Of a DNA stretch of 64,000 nt, positions 43,444 to 52,118 are shown piece by piece. This DNA is from Micromonospora chokoriensis (GTDB lineage Bacteria; Actinomycetota; Actinomycetes; Mycobacteriales; Micromonosporaceae). The translations under genes were made by a program, and so were the position numbers. The notes under the pieces were generated by a model, which worked only from the letters and a program-made list of their open reading frames with translations, had not been told where the DNA came from and made no database searches. The DNA lies in the NCBI RefSeq assembly GCF_900091505.1, contig NZ_LT607409.1:5456001-5520000 (forward strand). The letters are read 5' to 3'. Position 1 is the stretch's first letter, and each line of letters opens with the position of its first letter.

Positions 43444-44248
43444 TCGGAGCGCCCTGCTGCGGGTCGAGCACCTGCGGAAGGTCTACGAGTCCGCGACTGG
43501 CGACGTCGAGGCGATCGGGGACATCAGCTTCACGATGCGGGCCGGTGAGCTCGTCTGCATCGTCGGGCCGTCCGGCTGCGGCAAGACCACCCTGCTGAAG
43601 TGCCTCGCCGGCCTGCTGCGACCCACCAGCGGCGTGGTCGAGATGGACGGCGCACCGGTGACCGGCCCGAGCCCCGCGATGGCCGTCGTGTTCCAGGAGT
43701 ACGGTCGCAGCCTCTACCCCTGGTTGACAGTGCGCGGGAACGTCGAGCTTCCGCTGCGGCACAAGAAGCTCCCCCGCGCGGACCGGAACAGGCTGGTCGC
43801 CGACGCCCTGGAGGCGGTGGGTCTCGCGCACGCCGCGCGAAGCCACCCGTGGCAGCTGTCCGGGGGGATGCAGCAGCGCGTGGCCATCGCACGGGCGATC
43901 GCCTACGAGCCGGACGTGCTGATCATGGACGAACCGTTCGCGGCCGTGGACGCGCAGACCCGGGCCGACCTGGAGGACCTGGTGCGTGAGCTGCACGCCA
44001 GCCGGACCATCTCGATCGTCTTCGTCACCCACGACATCGACGAGTCGGTGTATCTGGGTCAGCGGGTTCTAGTATTGTCCACGTCGCCGACCTGGGTCCA
44101 GGAGGACCTCGCGATCGACCTGCCGCCGGAGCGCGATCAGATCACGACCCGCGCCCTGCCCCGCTTCACGGAGCTGCGGACGCACGTCTACGACCAGATC
44201 CAGCGGGCCAAACGCGGGCAGGCAGTGGCCCCGCGACCCGCGCGGTGA
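43436..44248 (+). CDS. ABC importer ATP-binding protein (NitT/TauT type)
   Basis: 270 aa. Walker A GPSGCGKTT, Q-loop VVFQEYGRSLYPWLTV, signature LSGGMQQR, Walker B VLIMDEPFAAVD and switch FVTHDIDES are all present. Completes the importer with the two permeases and the lipoprotein. Confidence 0.93.
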   Translation: MPDRSALLRVEHLRKVYESATGDVEAIGDISFTMRAGELVCIVGPSGCGKTTLLKCLAGLLRPTSGVVEMDGAPVTGPSPAMAVVFQEYGRSLYPWLTVRGNVELPLRHKKLPRADRNRLVADALEAVGLAHAARSHPWQLSGGMQQRVAIARAIAYEPDVLIMDEPFAAVDAQTRADLEDLVRELHASRTISIVFVTHDIDESVYLGQRVLVLSTSPTWVQEDLAIDLPPERDQITTRALPRFTELRTHVYDQIQRAKRGQAVAPRPAR

Positions 44249-44287
44249 CCGGCGGCCACCGCAACGAGTTCGCCGAAGGGAACCGCC

Positions 44288-45175
44288 GTGGGTAGTCGTC
44301 AGCCGAAGCAGTTGCTGCTCGCCTTCTTCGGCGAGCACGTCGTCGACGGCGACACGGCGCCGATCCGGGCGAGCGTCCTGATCACCGTCCTGGAGGGTGC
44401 CGACGTCGCCGCGCCGGCCACCCGGGCGACCCTCGACCGTCTCGTGCACAGCAGCATCCTGGCCCGCAGCCGCAGTGGCCGGGAGACCCTGTTCTCGCTG
44501 ACCGAGCACGGCGTCGCGGTGCTGCGCGAGGCGAAGGACCGCGTTCGCGGGCCACGGCCGTTCGACCCGCAGGGCAGCGGGTGGACGCTTGTCACCTTCT
44601 CGATCCCGGAGGGTCAGCGGATGCTGCGGCACCGGCTGCGCTCGACCCTCACCTGGGAGGGCTTCGCGCCGATCCGGGACGGGCTCTGGCTCGCGCCCGG
44701 AGAGGTCGACCTCGCCGGGTCGCTGGAGCCGCTGCGCCAGGACCTCGCGCCCAACACCGTGGTCGCCTTCCACGCCCGTGAACTCGCCGGGTTCCCCATC
44801 GGCGCGAGCGTCCGCGCCGCGTGGGACATCGAGGCGATCCGGCGTGCGCACCTCGCCTTCATCGAGGTGTGGGACGACCCGTCCGCGGCGGCGATGGCGT
44901 CGAGCGCCCTGACCGTGCGGACGATGCTCGTGGCGGACTGGCTCGCGCTGCTGCGCGCCGACCCGAGGCTGCCGGCCGAGTTCATGGACGCGGAGTGGCC
45001 CGCCACGCGATCGGTGGAGACCTACCGCCGGATGCACCAGAGGCTGGCCGCGGCGTCCACGGCGGAGTTCGCGGCACTCGTCACGGCCCGGCCCGCGGCT
45101 AGACGGCGAAACGGGTCCGCAGATCAGCCTTCCGCACCTTCCCCGACGCCGTCCGCGGCAACTCGTCCACGATGA
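44288..45175 (+). CDS. PaaX-family transcriptional regulator
   Basis: 295 aa. N-terminal winged helix (LLLAFFGEHVVDG...ASVLITVLEGADVAAPATRATLDRLVHSSILARSRSGR) and PaaX-type central and C-terminal parts (GWTLVTFSIPEGQRMLRHRLRSTLTWEGFAPIRDGLWLAPG). PaaX repressors sense aryl-CoA thioesters, typically phenylacetyl-CoA. It follows the transporter operon by 40 bases, so it may control it. The last 77 bases overlap the convergent acyl-CoA ligase gene. Confidence 0.9.
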   Translation: MGSRQPKQLLLAFFGEHVVDGDTAPIRASVLITVLEGADVAAPATRATLDRLVHSSILARSRSGRETLFSLTEHGVAVLREAKDRVRGPRPFDPQGSGWTLVTFSIPEGQRMLRHRLRSTLTWEGFAPIRDGLWLAPGEVDLAGSLEPLRQDLAPNTVVAFHARELAGFPIGASVRAAWDIEAIRRAHLAFIEVWDDPSAAAMASSALTVRTMLVADWLALLRADPRLPAEFMDAEWPATRSVETYRRMHQRLAAASTAEFAALVTARPAARRRNGSADQPSAPSPTPSAATRPR

Positions 45176-46625
45176 CGACGTTCTTCGGGAGCTTGTAGCG
45201 CGCGATCCGGCCGTCCAGGCACGCCCGCACAGTGTCGGTGTCCAGCGACGCCCCGTCCCGTACGGTCAGTATCGCCCACGGCACCTCTCCCCACCGCTCG
45301 TCCGGTACGCCGATGACCGCCGCCGAGGTCACCCCGTCGATCTCGGTGAGGAGCTGTTCGAGTTCGAGCGGGTAGATGTTCTCGCCCCCAGAAATGATCA
45401 TGTCCTTGAGGCGGCCGGAGATGTAGAGGTAGCCGTCGGCGTCCAGGTGGCCGAGGTCGCCGGAGCGGAACCACCCGTCGGCCGTGAACGCCTCGGCGGT
45501 CGCCTCCGGGCGTCCGTGGTAGCCGGGGAAGACGTTGGGGCCGGCCACCTCGATCTCGCCGACACCGCCGGTGGGCAGCACCGCGCCGGTCGGGTCGGTG
45601 ATCCGCACGTCGGTGAAGAAGTGCGGCAGACCGACGCTGCCCTGCTTGACGCGGGTCATCGTCGCGGGCAGCGCGGTGGCACCCGGCGACGCCTCGGTCA
45701 TGCCGTACCCCTGAGCGAACGACAGACCCCGCGCCTCGTACGCGTTGAGGATGCGGGCGGGCACCGCCGAACCTCCGCAGGTGAGCTTCGTCAGCGTCGA
45801 CAGGTCGGTCGACGCCCAGGCAGGATGGTCGGCCATCAACTGGTAGGTGGTCGGCACGCCGCTGAGCATGGTGACCCCGTGCCGTTCGATCTGCGCGAGC
45901 GCGCGGCCCGGCTCGAAGCCCTTCTCGATGACCATCGTGGCGCCCTTGAGGATGACGGGCAGGGCGCCCATTCCGAGCGAGGCGACGTGGAACAGCGGCG
46001 AGATCATGAGCGCGACGTCGGTGGAGACGACGTCGTAGTCGACCACGCAGTTGAGCGCCACCCAGGTGAGGTTGCCGTGGGTCAGCACGGCGCCCTTGGG
46101 CCGACCGGTCGTGCCCGAGGTGTAGACGATCGCCGCCGGCTCCCGGTGGGTGGTGTCGGCGTGGTCGGTGAACGCGGCGGCGGCCCGCGCCAGGTGGGCC
46201 ATACCGGGGTGGTCCGCCGTGCCCTCGCCGGTGACGAGGACGTGCGGGGTCCGGGCGGTCGACGTGGCGGCTGCCACCGGCACCGCGAACTCCGGGTCGT
46301 GGATCAGCACCCGTGCGTCGCAGTCCGCGAGCACGTACGCGATCTCGGGTGCGGCGAGCCGGGTGTTGACCGGCACGAAGACGGCTCCGACCTGCGCCGC
46401 CCCGAACATCACCTGAAGGAACTCGGGGCTGTTCTCACCCAGGTAGGCGACCGCGTCACCCCTACCGACGCCCCACTCGCGCAGCACCGCCGAGATCCGG
46501 TCGGTGGCGTCGGCGAACTGGCCGTACGTCATCGTCGCGCCGTCGCCGTAAATGAGGGCGACGGTGTGCGGGGACTTGAGCCGACGCTTGACCAACCAGG
46601 CGCCGATTCCGTGCTGGTGCATCAT
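45099..46625 (-). CDS. Acyl-CoA ligase, probable hydroxycinnamoyl-CoA synthetase (CouL-like)
   Basis: 508-aa ANL ligase. IVYTSGTTGRPKGAVLTHGN (P-loop), GYGMTEASP, DGWFRSGDLGHLDADGYLYISGR, MIISGGENIYPLELE and PRTASGKVRK (catalytic Lys). On its own it could be any medium/aryl acid ligase. With MaoC, SDR and amidohydrolase genes upstream in the same operon it fits activation of p-coumarate, ferulate or a similar phenylpropanoid. Start is the first of two ATGs at 46625 with GGGAG upstream. Confidence 0.85.
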   Translation of the reverse strand: MMHQHGIGAWLVKRRLKSPHTVALIYGDGATMTYGQFADATDRISAVLREWGVGRGDAVAYLGENSPEFLQVMFGAAQVGAVFVPVNTRLAAPEIAYVLADCDARVLIHDPEFAVPVAAATSTARTPHVLVTGEGTADHPGMAHLARAAAAFTDHADTTHREPAAIVYTSGTTGRPKGAVLTHGNLTWVALNCVVDYDVVSTDVALMISPLFHVASLGMGALPVILKGATMVIEKGFEPGRALAQIERHGVTMLSGVPTTYQLMADHPAWASTDLSTLTKLTCGGSAVPARILNAYEARGLSFAQGYGMTEASPGATALPATMTRVKQGSVGLPHFFTDVRITDPTGAVLPTGGVGEIEVAGPNVFPGYHGRPEATAEAFTADGWFRSGDLGHLDADGYLYISGRLKDMIISGGENIYPLELEQLLTEIDGVTSAAVIGVPDERWGEVPWAILTVRDGASLDTDTVRACLDGRIARYKLPKNVVIVDELPRTASGKVRKADLRTRFAV

Positions 46626-46681
46626 CAGTCTCCCGGTGGTGGAGGTGGTGTGCTCACCCGGCTCGGCGGACGCCCCCGGGT

Positions 46682-47134
46682 TCAGGCGTAGAAGCGGTAC
46701 AGCCCTCGCGCGACGACCGCAGGCTTGGTGCCGCCCTCGATCTCGATCGTCTGGTCGACGGCGATCTGGTAGCCACCGCGGACCTCGACGACCTCGGCGA
46801 CGGTGGCCCGCATGCGTACCCGCGCCCCGACCACGACCGGCGCGGGGAAACGCACCTTGTCGAGGCCGTAGTTGACCTTCGTGGTCACGCCCTTGACCTC
46901 GAGCAGCTCGGTCCAGAAGGGAACGGCCAGGGAGAGGGTGAGGAAGCCGTGCGCGATCGGCGCGCCGAACGGCCCGGTCCTCGCCCGTTCGGGGTCGACG
47001 TGGATCCACTGGTGGTCGTCTGTCGCGTCCGCGAACAGGTCGACCTGGTCCTGGGTGACAGTGCGGTACTCGGTGTGGCCGAGATCGGTGCCGGCGAGGC
47101 CGCCCAGCCGCTCGTAGGTGATGGTCGTCGTCAT
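46682..47134 (-). CDS. MaoC-like (R)-specific enoyl-CoA hydratase (CouM-like role)
   Basis: 150-aa hot-dog-fold protein. The hydratase motif appears as FADATDDHQWIHVDPERARTGPFGAPIAHGFLTLSL (Asp/His dyad). It would hydrate the aryl-enoyl-CoA to the beta-hydroxyacyl-CoA. ATG 47134 starts 17 bases after the amidohydrolase stop. Confidence 0.88.
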   Translation of the reverse strand: MTTTITYERLGGLAGTDLGHTEYRTVTQDQVDLFADATDDHQWIHVDPERARTGPFGAPIAHGFLTLSLAVPFWTELLEVKGVTTKVNYGLDKVRFPAPVVVGARVRMRATVAEVVEVRGGYQIAVDQTIEIEGGTKPAVVARGLYRFYA

Positions 47135-47151
47135 GGCGCTTCCTCTCGTCG

Positions 47152-48033
47152 TCACCGGGCGAGACCCAGCAGTCGGGCCGCGTTGTCCTTGAGGATGCCC
47201 GGGAGCACGTCCGGCTTGAGGTCGGTCGTCTGCACGTCGCGCAGCCACCGGTCGGGGGTGAGCAGGGGGTAGTCGGTGCCGAAGAGCACCCGCCGCTTCA
47301 GCACCGAGTTGGCGTGGCGCACCAACTCGGCCGGGAAGTACTTCGGGCTCCAGCCGGACAGGTCGATCCAGGTGTTGTGCTTGTGCGTGGCCACCGACAA
47401 CGCCTCGTCCTGCCAGGGCACCGACGGGTGGGCCATGATGATCTGCAGGCCGGGGAAGTCGGCGGCGATCGGGTCGAGCAGGATCGGATTCGACAGGCCG
47501 AGCCGCAGACCGTAGCCGCCCGGGGTGCCCGCGCCGATGCCGGTCTGCCCGGTGTGGAAGAGCGCCGGGACGCCCGCGCGTTCGAGCAGACCCCACAGCG
47601 GCGCGTACTCGTCGTGGCTGGGGTCGAAACCCTGCACCGTGGGGTGGAACTTGAAGCCGCGTACGCCCTCCTCCTCGATCAGCCGGGCGGCGAGGTCGAG
47701 GGCGGCCTCCCCGGTACGCGGGTCGACCGAACCGAACGGGATGAGCACGTCGGCGTGCTCGGCCGCCGCGCGGGCGATGTCGGCACTCGACAGTGGCTGG
47801 TGCTTCAGTTGGGTACGCGCGTCGACGGTGAAGACGACCGCCGCCATGCTCCGCTCGCGGTAGTACTGAGCCACCGCGCCGACCGCCGGTCGTGGGCCGT
47901 CCGTCCGGAAGTACGCCGACGCCGCCGCCACGAGAGGTTCGGGCAGTGAGGCGTGACCGTGGTCGTCGACCTCGATGTGCACGTGCATGTCGATCGCCGT
48001 GACGGTGTCGAGGTCGATCGCGGGCTGGTACAT
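47152..48033 (-). CDS. Amidohydrolase-family enzyme, candidate aryl-beta-ketoacyl-CoA hydrolase (CouO-like)
   Basis: 293 aa, amidohydrolase-2/ACMSD superfamily. Metal-site motifs: DMHVHIEV (HxH), GFKFHPTVQGFDP, LFHTGQTG, IIMAHPSVPW and LFGTDYPLL (Asp). In Rhodococcus hydroxycinnamate catabolism (CouLMNO) an amidohydrolase-family protein cleaves the beta-ketoacyl-CoA hydrolytically. The neighbours here supply the ligase, hydratase and dehydrogenase, so that role is likely; ordinary decarboxylase activity is the alternative. Confidence 0.85.
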   Translation of the reverse strand: MYQPAIDLDTVTAIDMHVHIEVDDHGHASLPEPLVAAASAYFRTDGPRPAVGAVAQYYRERSMAAVVFTVDARTQLKHQPLSSADIARAAAEHADVLIPFGSVDPRTGEAALDLAARLIEEEGVRGFKFHPTVQGFDPSHDEYAPLWGLLERAGVPALFHTGQTGIGAGTPGGYGLRLGLSNPILLDPIAADFPGLQIIMAHPSVPWQDEALSVATHKHNTWIDLSGWSPKYFPAELVRHANSVLKRRVLFGTDYPLLTPDRWLRDVQTTDLKPDVLPGILKDNAARLLGLAR

Positions 48034-48056
48034 GGGGCCAACCTTCGTCGGGCGGG

Positions 48057-48983
48057 TCAGGATGTCGCGGGCGCGAACTCCTCGGGGAGTTTCGGGAAGC
48101 GTTCGCCGACGCTCTGCTCGGCGTCGGCGAACGTCGTCGGCCAGGCCTCCACGAGCGCGTCGTACGTCCAGCCGCCCTCGCGGTGCGCGGTCACCGCCGC
48201 CTCCGGGTGGGTCCAGATCTGCAGGCGGTCCCCGCCGACCCCGATCACCTGGCCGGTCACCGAGGCCGCCGCGTCGGAGCCGAGGAACGCGACGAGCCCG
48301 GCGACGTCGTCCGCCGTGCCGAACCCCAGGTCGTGTCGGAAGAACGCGGGCATCGGCTCACCGTTCGCCTCGGCGCGTACCGCCGCCGCGAAGTAGGGGA
48401 CGGTGGCGGTCATCGCGGTCGCGGCCACCGGGACGACGGTGTTGGCGGTGATACCGGCGCGCTTGAGCTCCAGCGCCCAGGTGCGGACCATGCCGACGAT
48501 GCCCGCCTTGGCCGCCGCGTAGTTGGTCTGGCCGAAGGTGCCCCGCTGCCCGGTGGGTGACCCGACGCAGATGATCCGCCCGCCCTCGCCGGCCTGCCGC
48601 ATGTGCTGCACCGCCTCGCGCACCGTGGTGAACGTGCCGCGCAGGTGGACGTTGACGACGGTGTCGAAGTCGTCGTCGCTCATCTTCCACAGCACGGTGT
48701 CGCGGAGGACGCCGGCGTTGGTGACGAGGATGTCCAGCCGTCCGAAGTGCTCGACCGCCGTGCTGACGAGTTTCTTCGCGGTCTCGGTCGGACCGACCGG
48801 TGCGACCACCGCGACGGCCCGGCCGCCGGACGCCTGGATCCCGGTCACGGCGTCGGCGGTGGCCTCGGCGTCGACGTCGTTGACCACGACCGCGGCGCCG
48901 CGCCGCGCCAGCTCCCGCGCGTAGGCGAGGCCCAGGCCCCGTGCGGCCCCGGTGACGATGGCGACTTTGCCGTCCAGTGACAT
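48057..48983 (-). CDS. Short-chain dehydrogenase, 3-hydroxyacyl-CoA dehydrogenase type (CouN-like)
   Basis: 308 aa. NAD-binding TGAARGLGLAY (residues 11-21), NAG motif, catalytic Ser and NYAAAKAG (Tyr-x3-Lys). A C-terminal extension beyond the 250-aa core resembles the dehydrogenase unit of multifunctional enzyme type 2, which uses acyl-CoA substrates. Predicted to oxidise the aryl beta-hydroxyacyl-CoA to the beta-keto form. A 15-bp palindrome is at 49049, just before it. Confidence 0.87.
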   Translation of the reverse strand: MSLDGKVAIVTGAARGLGLAYARELARRGAAVVVNDVDAEATADAVTGIQASGGRAVAVVAPVGPTETAKKLVSTAVEHFGRLDILVTNAGVLRDTVLWKMSDDDFDTVVNVHLRGTFTTVREAVQHMRQAGEGGRIICVGSPTGQRGTFGQTNYAAAKAGIVGMVRTWALELKRAGITANTVVPVAATAMTATVPYFAAAVRAEANGEPMPAFFRHDLGFGTADDVAGLVAFLGSDAAASVTGQVIGVGGDRLQIWTHPEAAVTAHREGGWTYDALVEAWPTTFADAEQSVGERFPKLPEEFAPATS

Positions 48984-49048
48984 GAGCGCTCCCTGTCGTC
49001 GTTGGTGGCCCTCCGGGTACTACGCGCACCGGCAACGTAATGCAGAAT

Positions 49049-49063
49049 TTGACCGGGCGTCAA
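49049..49063. promoter_or_regulatory. Palindrome before the phenylpropanoid operon
   Basis: TTGAC-CGGGC-GTCAA, an inverted repeat in an A/T-richer patch, 66-80 bases upstream of the SDR start and overlapping the 3' end of the IclR gene. It resembles the 40624 palindrome (TGACGGGCGTCA). Confidence 0.45.
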
Positions 49064-49815
49064 CGATTTGCAGTCTTTCCCAGCGCCCGGGAGAGCGTCC
49101 GGCCCGCCGCCCGCACCAGCGGGGCCAGCGCCACCGGGTCCGCCCGGTCGTGGGCCACCACCAGCGAGATCGCCGCCACCACACCCTCCGGTACGCGGAT
49201 CGGCGCGGCCACCGAGAGGGCGTCCATGGTGACCTGACGGTCGCTGACCGCGTACCCGACGCGGCGCACCTCGGCGAGGCAGCGGCGCAGCCGCCTCGGA
49301 TCGGTGACGGTCATGTCGGTGTACCGCTCCAACGGCGCAGCCAGCACCTGCTCCTGCACCTCGACAGGGGCGTGGGCGAGCAGGACCAACCCGACCCCGG
49401 TGGCGTGCAACGCGAAGCGGCCACCCACCCGGGTGAGCACGGGCACCGCGTGCCGCCCGGAGATCCGTTCGATGAAGACGAGTTCGAGGTCCTGCCGGAC
49501 GGCGAGTTGGACGTTCTCGTGGGTCACCTCGTACAGGTCCTCCATGACCGGCAGGGCGAGTTCCCGCAGCCCCAGACCTCTCGGCGCGAGGGAACCCACC
49601 TCCCACAACCGCAGGCCGATCCGGTACCGCCCGTCGTCGCCGCGCTCCAGGGCGCCCCACTCGACCAGCTCCGCGGCACGTCTGTGCACAGTGGGCAGCG
49701 TCAGACCGGAGCGGCGGGCCAGCTCGCTCAGGGTCAACGCCGGGGTGGCCGGGCTGAACGCGTCGAGCAGGGCCAGCACCTTACTCGTCACCGACCGTCC
49801 CGGTTGCGCGCGCAC
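49060..49815 (-). CDS. IclR-family regulator
   Basis: 251 aa. N-terminal HTH (SKVLALLDAFSPATPALTLSELARRSGLTLPTVHRRAAELVEWGALER) and IclR effector domain (RISGRHAVPVLTRVGGRFALHATGVGLVLLAHAP). GTG 49815; a GTG eight codons in is also possible. It lies between vanB and the SDR gene, so it probably controls vanillate and/or phenylpropanoid genes. Distinct from the pca-operon IclR. Confidence 0.9.
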   Translation of the reverse strand: MRAQPGRSVTSKVLALLDAFSPATPALTLSELARRSGLTLPTVHRRAAELVEWGALERGDDGRYRIGLRLWEVGSLAPRGLGLRELALPVMEDLYEVTHENVQLAVRQDLELVFIERISGRHAVPVLTRVGGRFALHATGVGLVLLAHAPVEVQEQVLAAPLERYTDMTVTDPRRLRRCLAEVRRVGYAVSDRQVTMDALSVAAPIRVPEGVVAAISLVVAHDRADPVALAPLVRAAGRTLSRALGKTANR

Positions 49816-49845
49816 AGCGCCATCATCCCCGCCCGCGCCGCCCGG

Positions 49846-50799
49846 TCACAGCTCCAGCACGAGTCGGGGCGTACGGGCCCGGGACACACAGATCATCATG
49901 GTGTCGCCGGCGGCCCGTTCCTGAGCGGTCAGCAGGCTGTCGCGATGGTCCGGCACACCGTCGAGCACCGGCGTCTCACAGGTGCCGCAGGTGCCCTCTC
50001 GGCAGGACGAGAGGACCGACACGCCGGCCTCCTCCACCGCCTGCAGGATCGGCGTACCCGGCGGCACGGTGACCGTCTTCCCGGAGAGCACCAGCTCGAC
50101 CTCGATCGTCGTCTCCTCCCCGCCGGTGGTGGCGAGCGGGGTGAAACGCTCGACGTGCAGCCGACCGGGCGGCCACCCGAGGCACCGCTTTTCGACCGCC
50201 GTCAGCAGTGGTTCGGGGCCGCAGCAGTAGACCAACCTGTCGTCCGGCCGCCCCAGCAGACCGGCCAGGTCGAGCAGCCCGGTCTCGTCCTGCGGGCACA
50301 GGGTCACCCGGTCGCCGTACCTCTCCCGCAGGGTGGTGGCGAAGGCCATGGTGGCGCGGCTGCGCCCCCCGTACACCAGCCGCCAGTCGGCGCCCGCGGC
50401 GTCGGCGGCGGCGACCATCGGTGCGATCGGGGTGATGCCGATGCCACCGGCGATGAAGAGGTATCTCCGGGCGGCGACCAGCCGGAAGGTGTTGCGGGGC
50501 CCGCGTACCCGGACGGTCGCGCCGACGGTGAGCCGCTCGTGCGCCAGCCGGGAGCCGCCGCGTCCGTCCGGTTCCCGTTGCACGGCGATCCGCAGGACCG
50601 ACCGGTCCGCCGGGTCGCCGCACAGGGAGTACTGGCGGGTCAGCTCCGCGCCCAGCTCCAGGTCGATGTGTGCGCCCGGTGCCCAGTCCGGCAGGTCGGC
50701 ACCGTCCGGGCGACCCAGGCTGATCGCGACGGTCTCCGTCGCCACCTGGTCCCGGCGCGTGACCACCAGCTCCACACCGGCCAACGCGTCCACCGTCAC
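49846..50799 (-). CDS. vanB: Vanillate O-demethylase reductase-type ferredoxin reductase
   Basis: 317 aa, phthalate-dioxygenase-reductase layout: FMN/ferredoxin-reductase domain (RQYSLCGDPAD; FIAGGIGITPIAPM), NAD domain (YCCGPEPLL) and C-terminal plant-type 2Fe-2S (SSCREGTCGTCE...MICVSRA). It passes electrons from NADH to the Rieske oxygenase. GTG 50799 overlaps the stop of the small CHC protein gene (GTGA). Confidence 0.92.
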   Translation of the reverse strand: MTVDALAGVELVVTRRDQVATETVAISLGRPDGADLPDWAPGAHIDLELGAELTRQYSLCGDPADRSVLRIAVQREPDGRGGSRLAHERLTVGATVRVRGPRNTFRLVAARRYLFIAGGIGITPIAPMVAAADAAGADWRLVYGGRSRATMAFATTLRERYGDRVTLCPQDETGLLDLAGLLGRPDDRLVYCCGPEPLLTAVEKRCLGWPPGRLHVERFTPLATTGGEETTIEVELVLSGKTVTVPPGTPILQAVEEAGVSVLSSCREGTCGTCETPVLDGVPDHRDSLLTAQERAAGDTMMICVSRARTPRLVLEL

Positions 50800-51002
50800 G
50801 CCGGCATCGCCAGCCGGGTCGGCGGGTCGGACGCGGGCACGGCTGCGGCCTGGTGGCCCCGCGGGTGGCCCAGCAGCCACTCCCACAGCTCGATCGGCTC
50901 CTCGGCGAGGCGCTCGGCGCCGCAGTGGCAGCTGCCCCGCAGGATGTCGGTGCCCGGCAACCAGCGCACCCGGTACAGCCGCTCCCCGGCCTGCGAACTC
51001 AT
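50796..51002 (-). CDS. Small CHC-motif protein between vanA and vanB
   Basis: 68 aa. Contains RGSCHCGAERLAEEPIELWEWLLGHPRGH, with a Cys-His-Cys cluster and a later His. ATG 51002 overlaps the vanA stop (ATGA), and its stop overlaps the vanB start, so it is translationally locked between them. Not recognised as a known family; it may bind metal or serve the oxygenase complex. Confidence 0.75.
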   Translation of the reverse strand: MSSQAGERLYRVRWLPGTDILRGSCHCGAERLAEEPIELWEWLLGHPRGHQAAAVPASDPPTRLAMPA

Positions 51003-52042
51003 CGCGGTGCTCCCACCCTCCCCGCCTCGACCAGTCGGGCCAGCATCCGCCGGGCGGCCAGGCCTCCGGTGTCGATGTTGATGCTCAACTCCTGGTACCG
51101 GTCCGGCTCGGCGGCGATCACCTTCTCCAGGATGTCGAGCGCCCGCACGTCCTGCATGACCACCGTGTGGTTGCTGTCGTGCAGGTACTCGCTCACCGAC
51201 TCGTCGTCGATCGCGAAGTCGCGCGCCACGGCCCAGAAGTCGTAGGTGGTGTGCTCGGTCGACGGGGTGATCGCGTACACGATCTCGGCGTGGAAGGCCT
51301 CGTTGTCGTCGCCCTCGGCCGGCGGGTAGACGCCCTGCGGGGCGATCCGGCTGTGCAGGAGGTACAGGCAGGGCGGGTGGTACTCGATGTCCTGCCACCG
51401 GGTGATCCGGCCCTGGATCCCGGTCGAGCGGGCGTAGAACGGCGGACACGCGGCGTCGTCCATGTGCCGGCTGACGTGGACGACACCCCGGTCCTCGTCC
51501 ACTGTGGTGGTGATCGGGGTGTTCGCCACCTCCGGTGTGCCGATGTAGCCACCGTGCAGGTACGTCTCGTGGGACAGGTCCAACAGGTTGTCCACCAGCA
51601 GGCCGTACCGCGCGTTCAACGGGGCCATGCCGCGCACCACGGCGTACCGGGGGTCCGCCAGCCACGGCGCGCGGGGAATCGCCGCCGGGTCGGCCCGGTC
51701 CAGGTCGCCGATCCAGACCCAGACGAAGGAGTCCTGTTCCACCACCGGGTAGGAGACGACCCGCGCGGTGCGCGGGATGCGCTGCTGACCGGGTACGAAG
51801 ACACACGCGCCGGTCGGGTCGTAGGTGAAGCCGTGGTAACCGCAGACGATCGTGTCGCCGTCGAGCCGACTCTCCGACAGCGGGTAGCGCCGGTGCACGC
51901 ACCTGTCGGCGAGAGCCACCGCCTGTCCGGCACCGGTGCGGTACAGCACCAGCGGCTCGCCGAGCACCGTACGGGCGAGCAGGTCGCGCCCGACCTCAGT
52001 GCCGTAGGCCGCCACGTACCACTGGTTACGAGCGAATGCCAT
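50999..52042 (-). CDS. vanA: Rieske aromatic O-demethylase oxygenase (vanillate demethylase type)
   Basis: 347 aa. Rieske cluster Cys48-x-His50 (CVHRRYP) and Cys67-x2-His70 (CGYHGFTYD). The mononuclear-iron motif is in LLVDNLLDLSHETYLHGGYIG. It would demethylate vanillate to protocatechuate and formaldehyde. GGAGGT precedes ATG 52042; the frame extends 15 codons further without a good site. First of an eight-gene block running to 45099. Confidence 0.92.
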   Translation of the reverse strand: MAFARNQWYVAAYGTEVGRDLLARTVLGEPLVLYRTGAGQAVALADRCVHRRYPLSESRLDGDTIVCGYHGFTYDPTGACVFVPGQQRIPRTARVVSYPVVEQDSFVWVWIGDLDRADPAAIPRAPWLADPRYAVVRGMAPLNARYGLLVDNLLDLSHETYLHGGYIGTPEVANTPITTTVDEDRGVVHVSRHMDDAACPPFYARSTGIQGRITRWQDIEYHPPCLYLLHSRIAPQGVYPPAEGDDNEAFHAEIVYAITPSTEHTTYDFWAVARDFAIDDESVSEYLHDSNHTVVMQDVRALDILEKVIAAEPDRYQELSINIDTGGLAARRMLARLVEAGRVGAPR

Positions 52043-52118
52043 GCGACCGGACCTCCACGCAGACGGACGTCGATGGACTCGCATCATCGCGTGCGGCGTC
52101 GGCGGTGGGGACTGAAGC

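Noticed and set aside
48952..51081. 709-codon plus-strand open frame opposite vanB and IclR
   Set aside because: Antisense shadow; the minus-strand genes have complete motifs.
31464..52042. Aromatic island as a recently transferred element
   Set aside because: No integrase, direct repeats or tRNA edge was found and its composition looks like the neighbours, so recent transfer is not supported.
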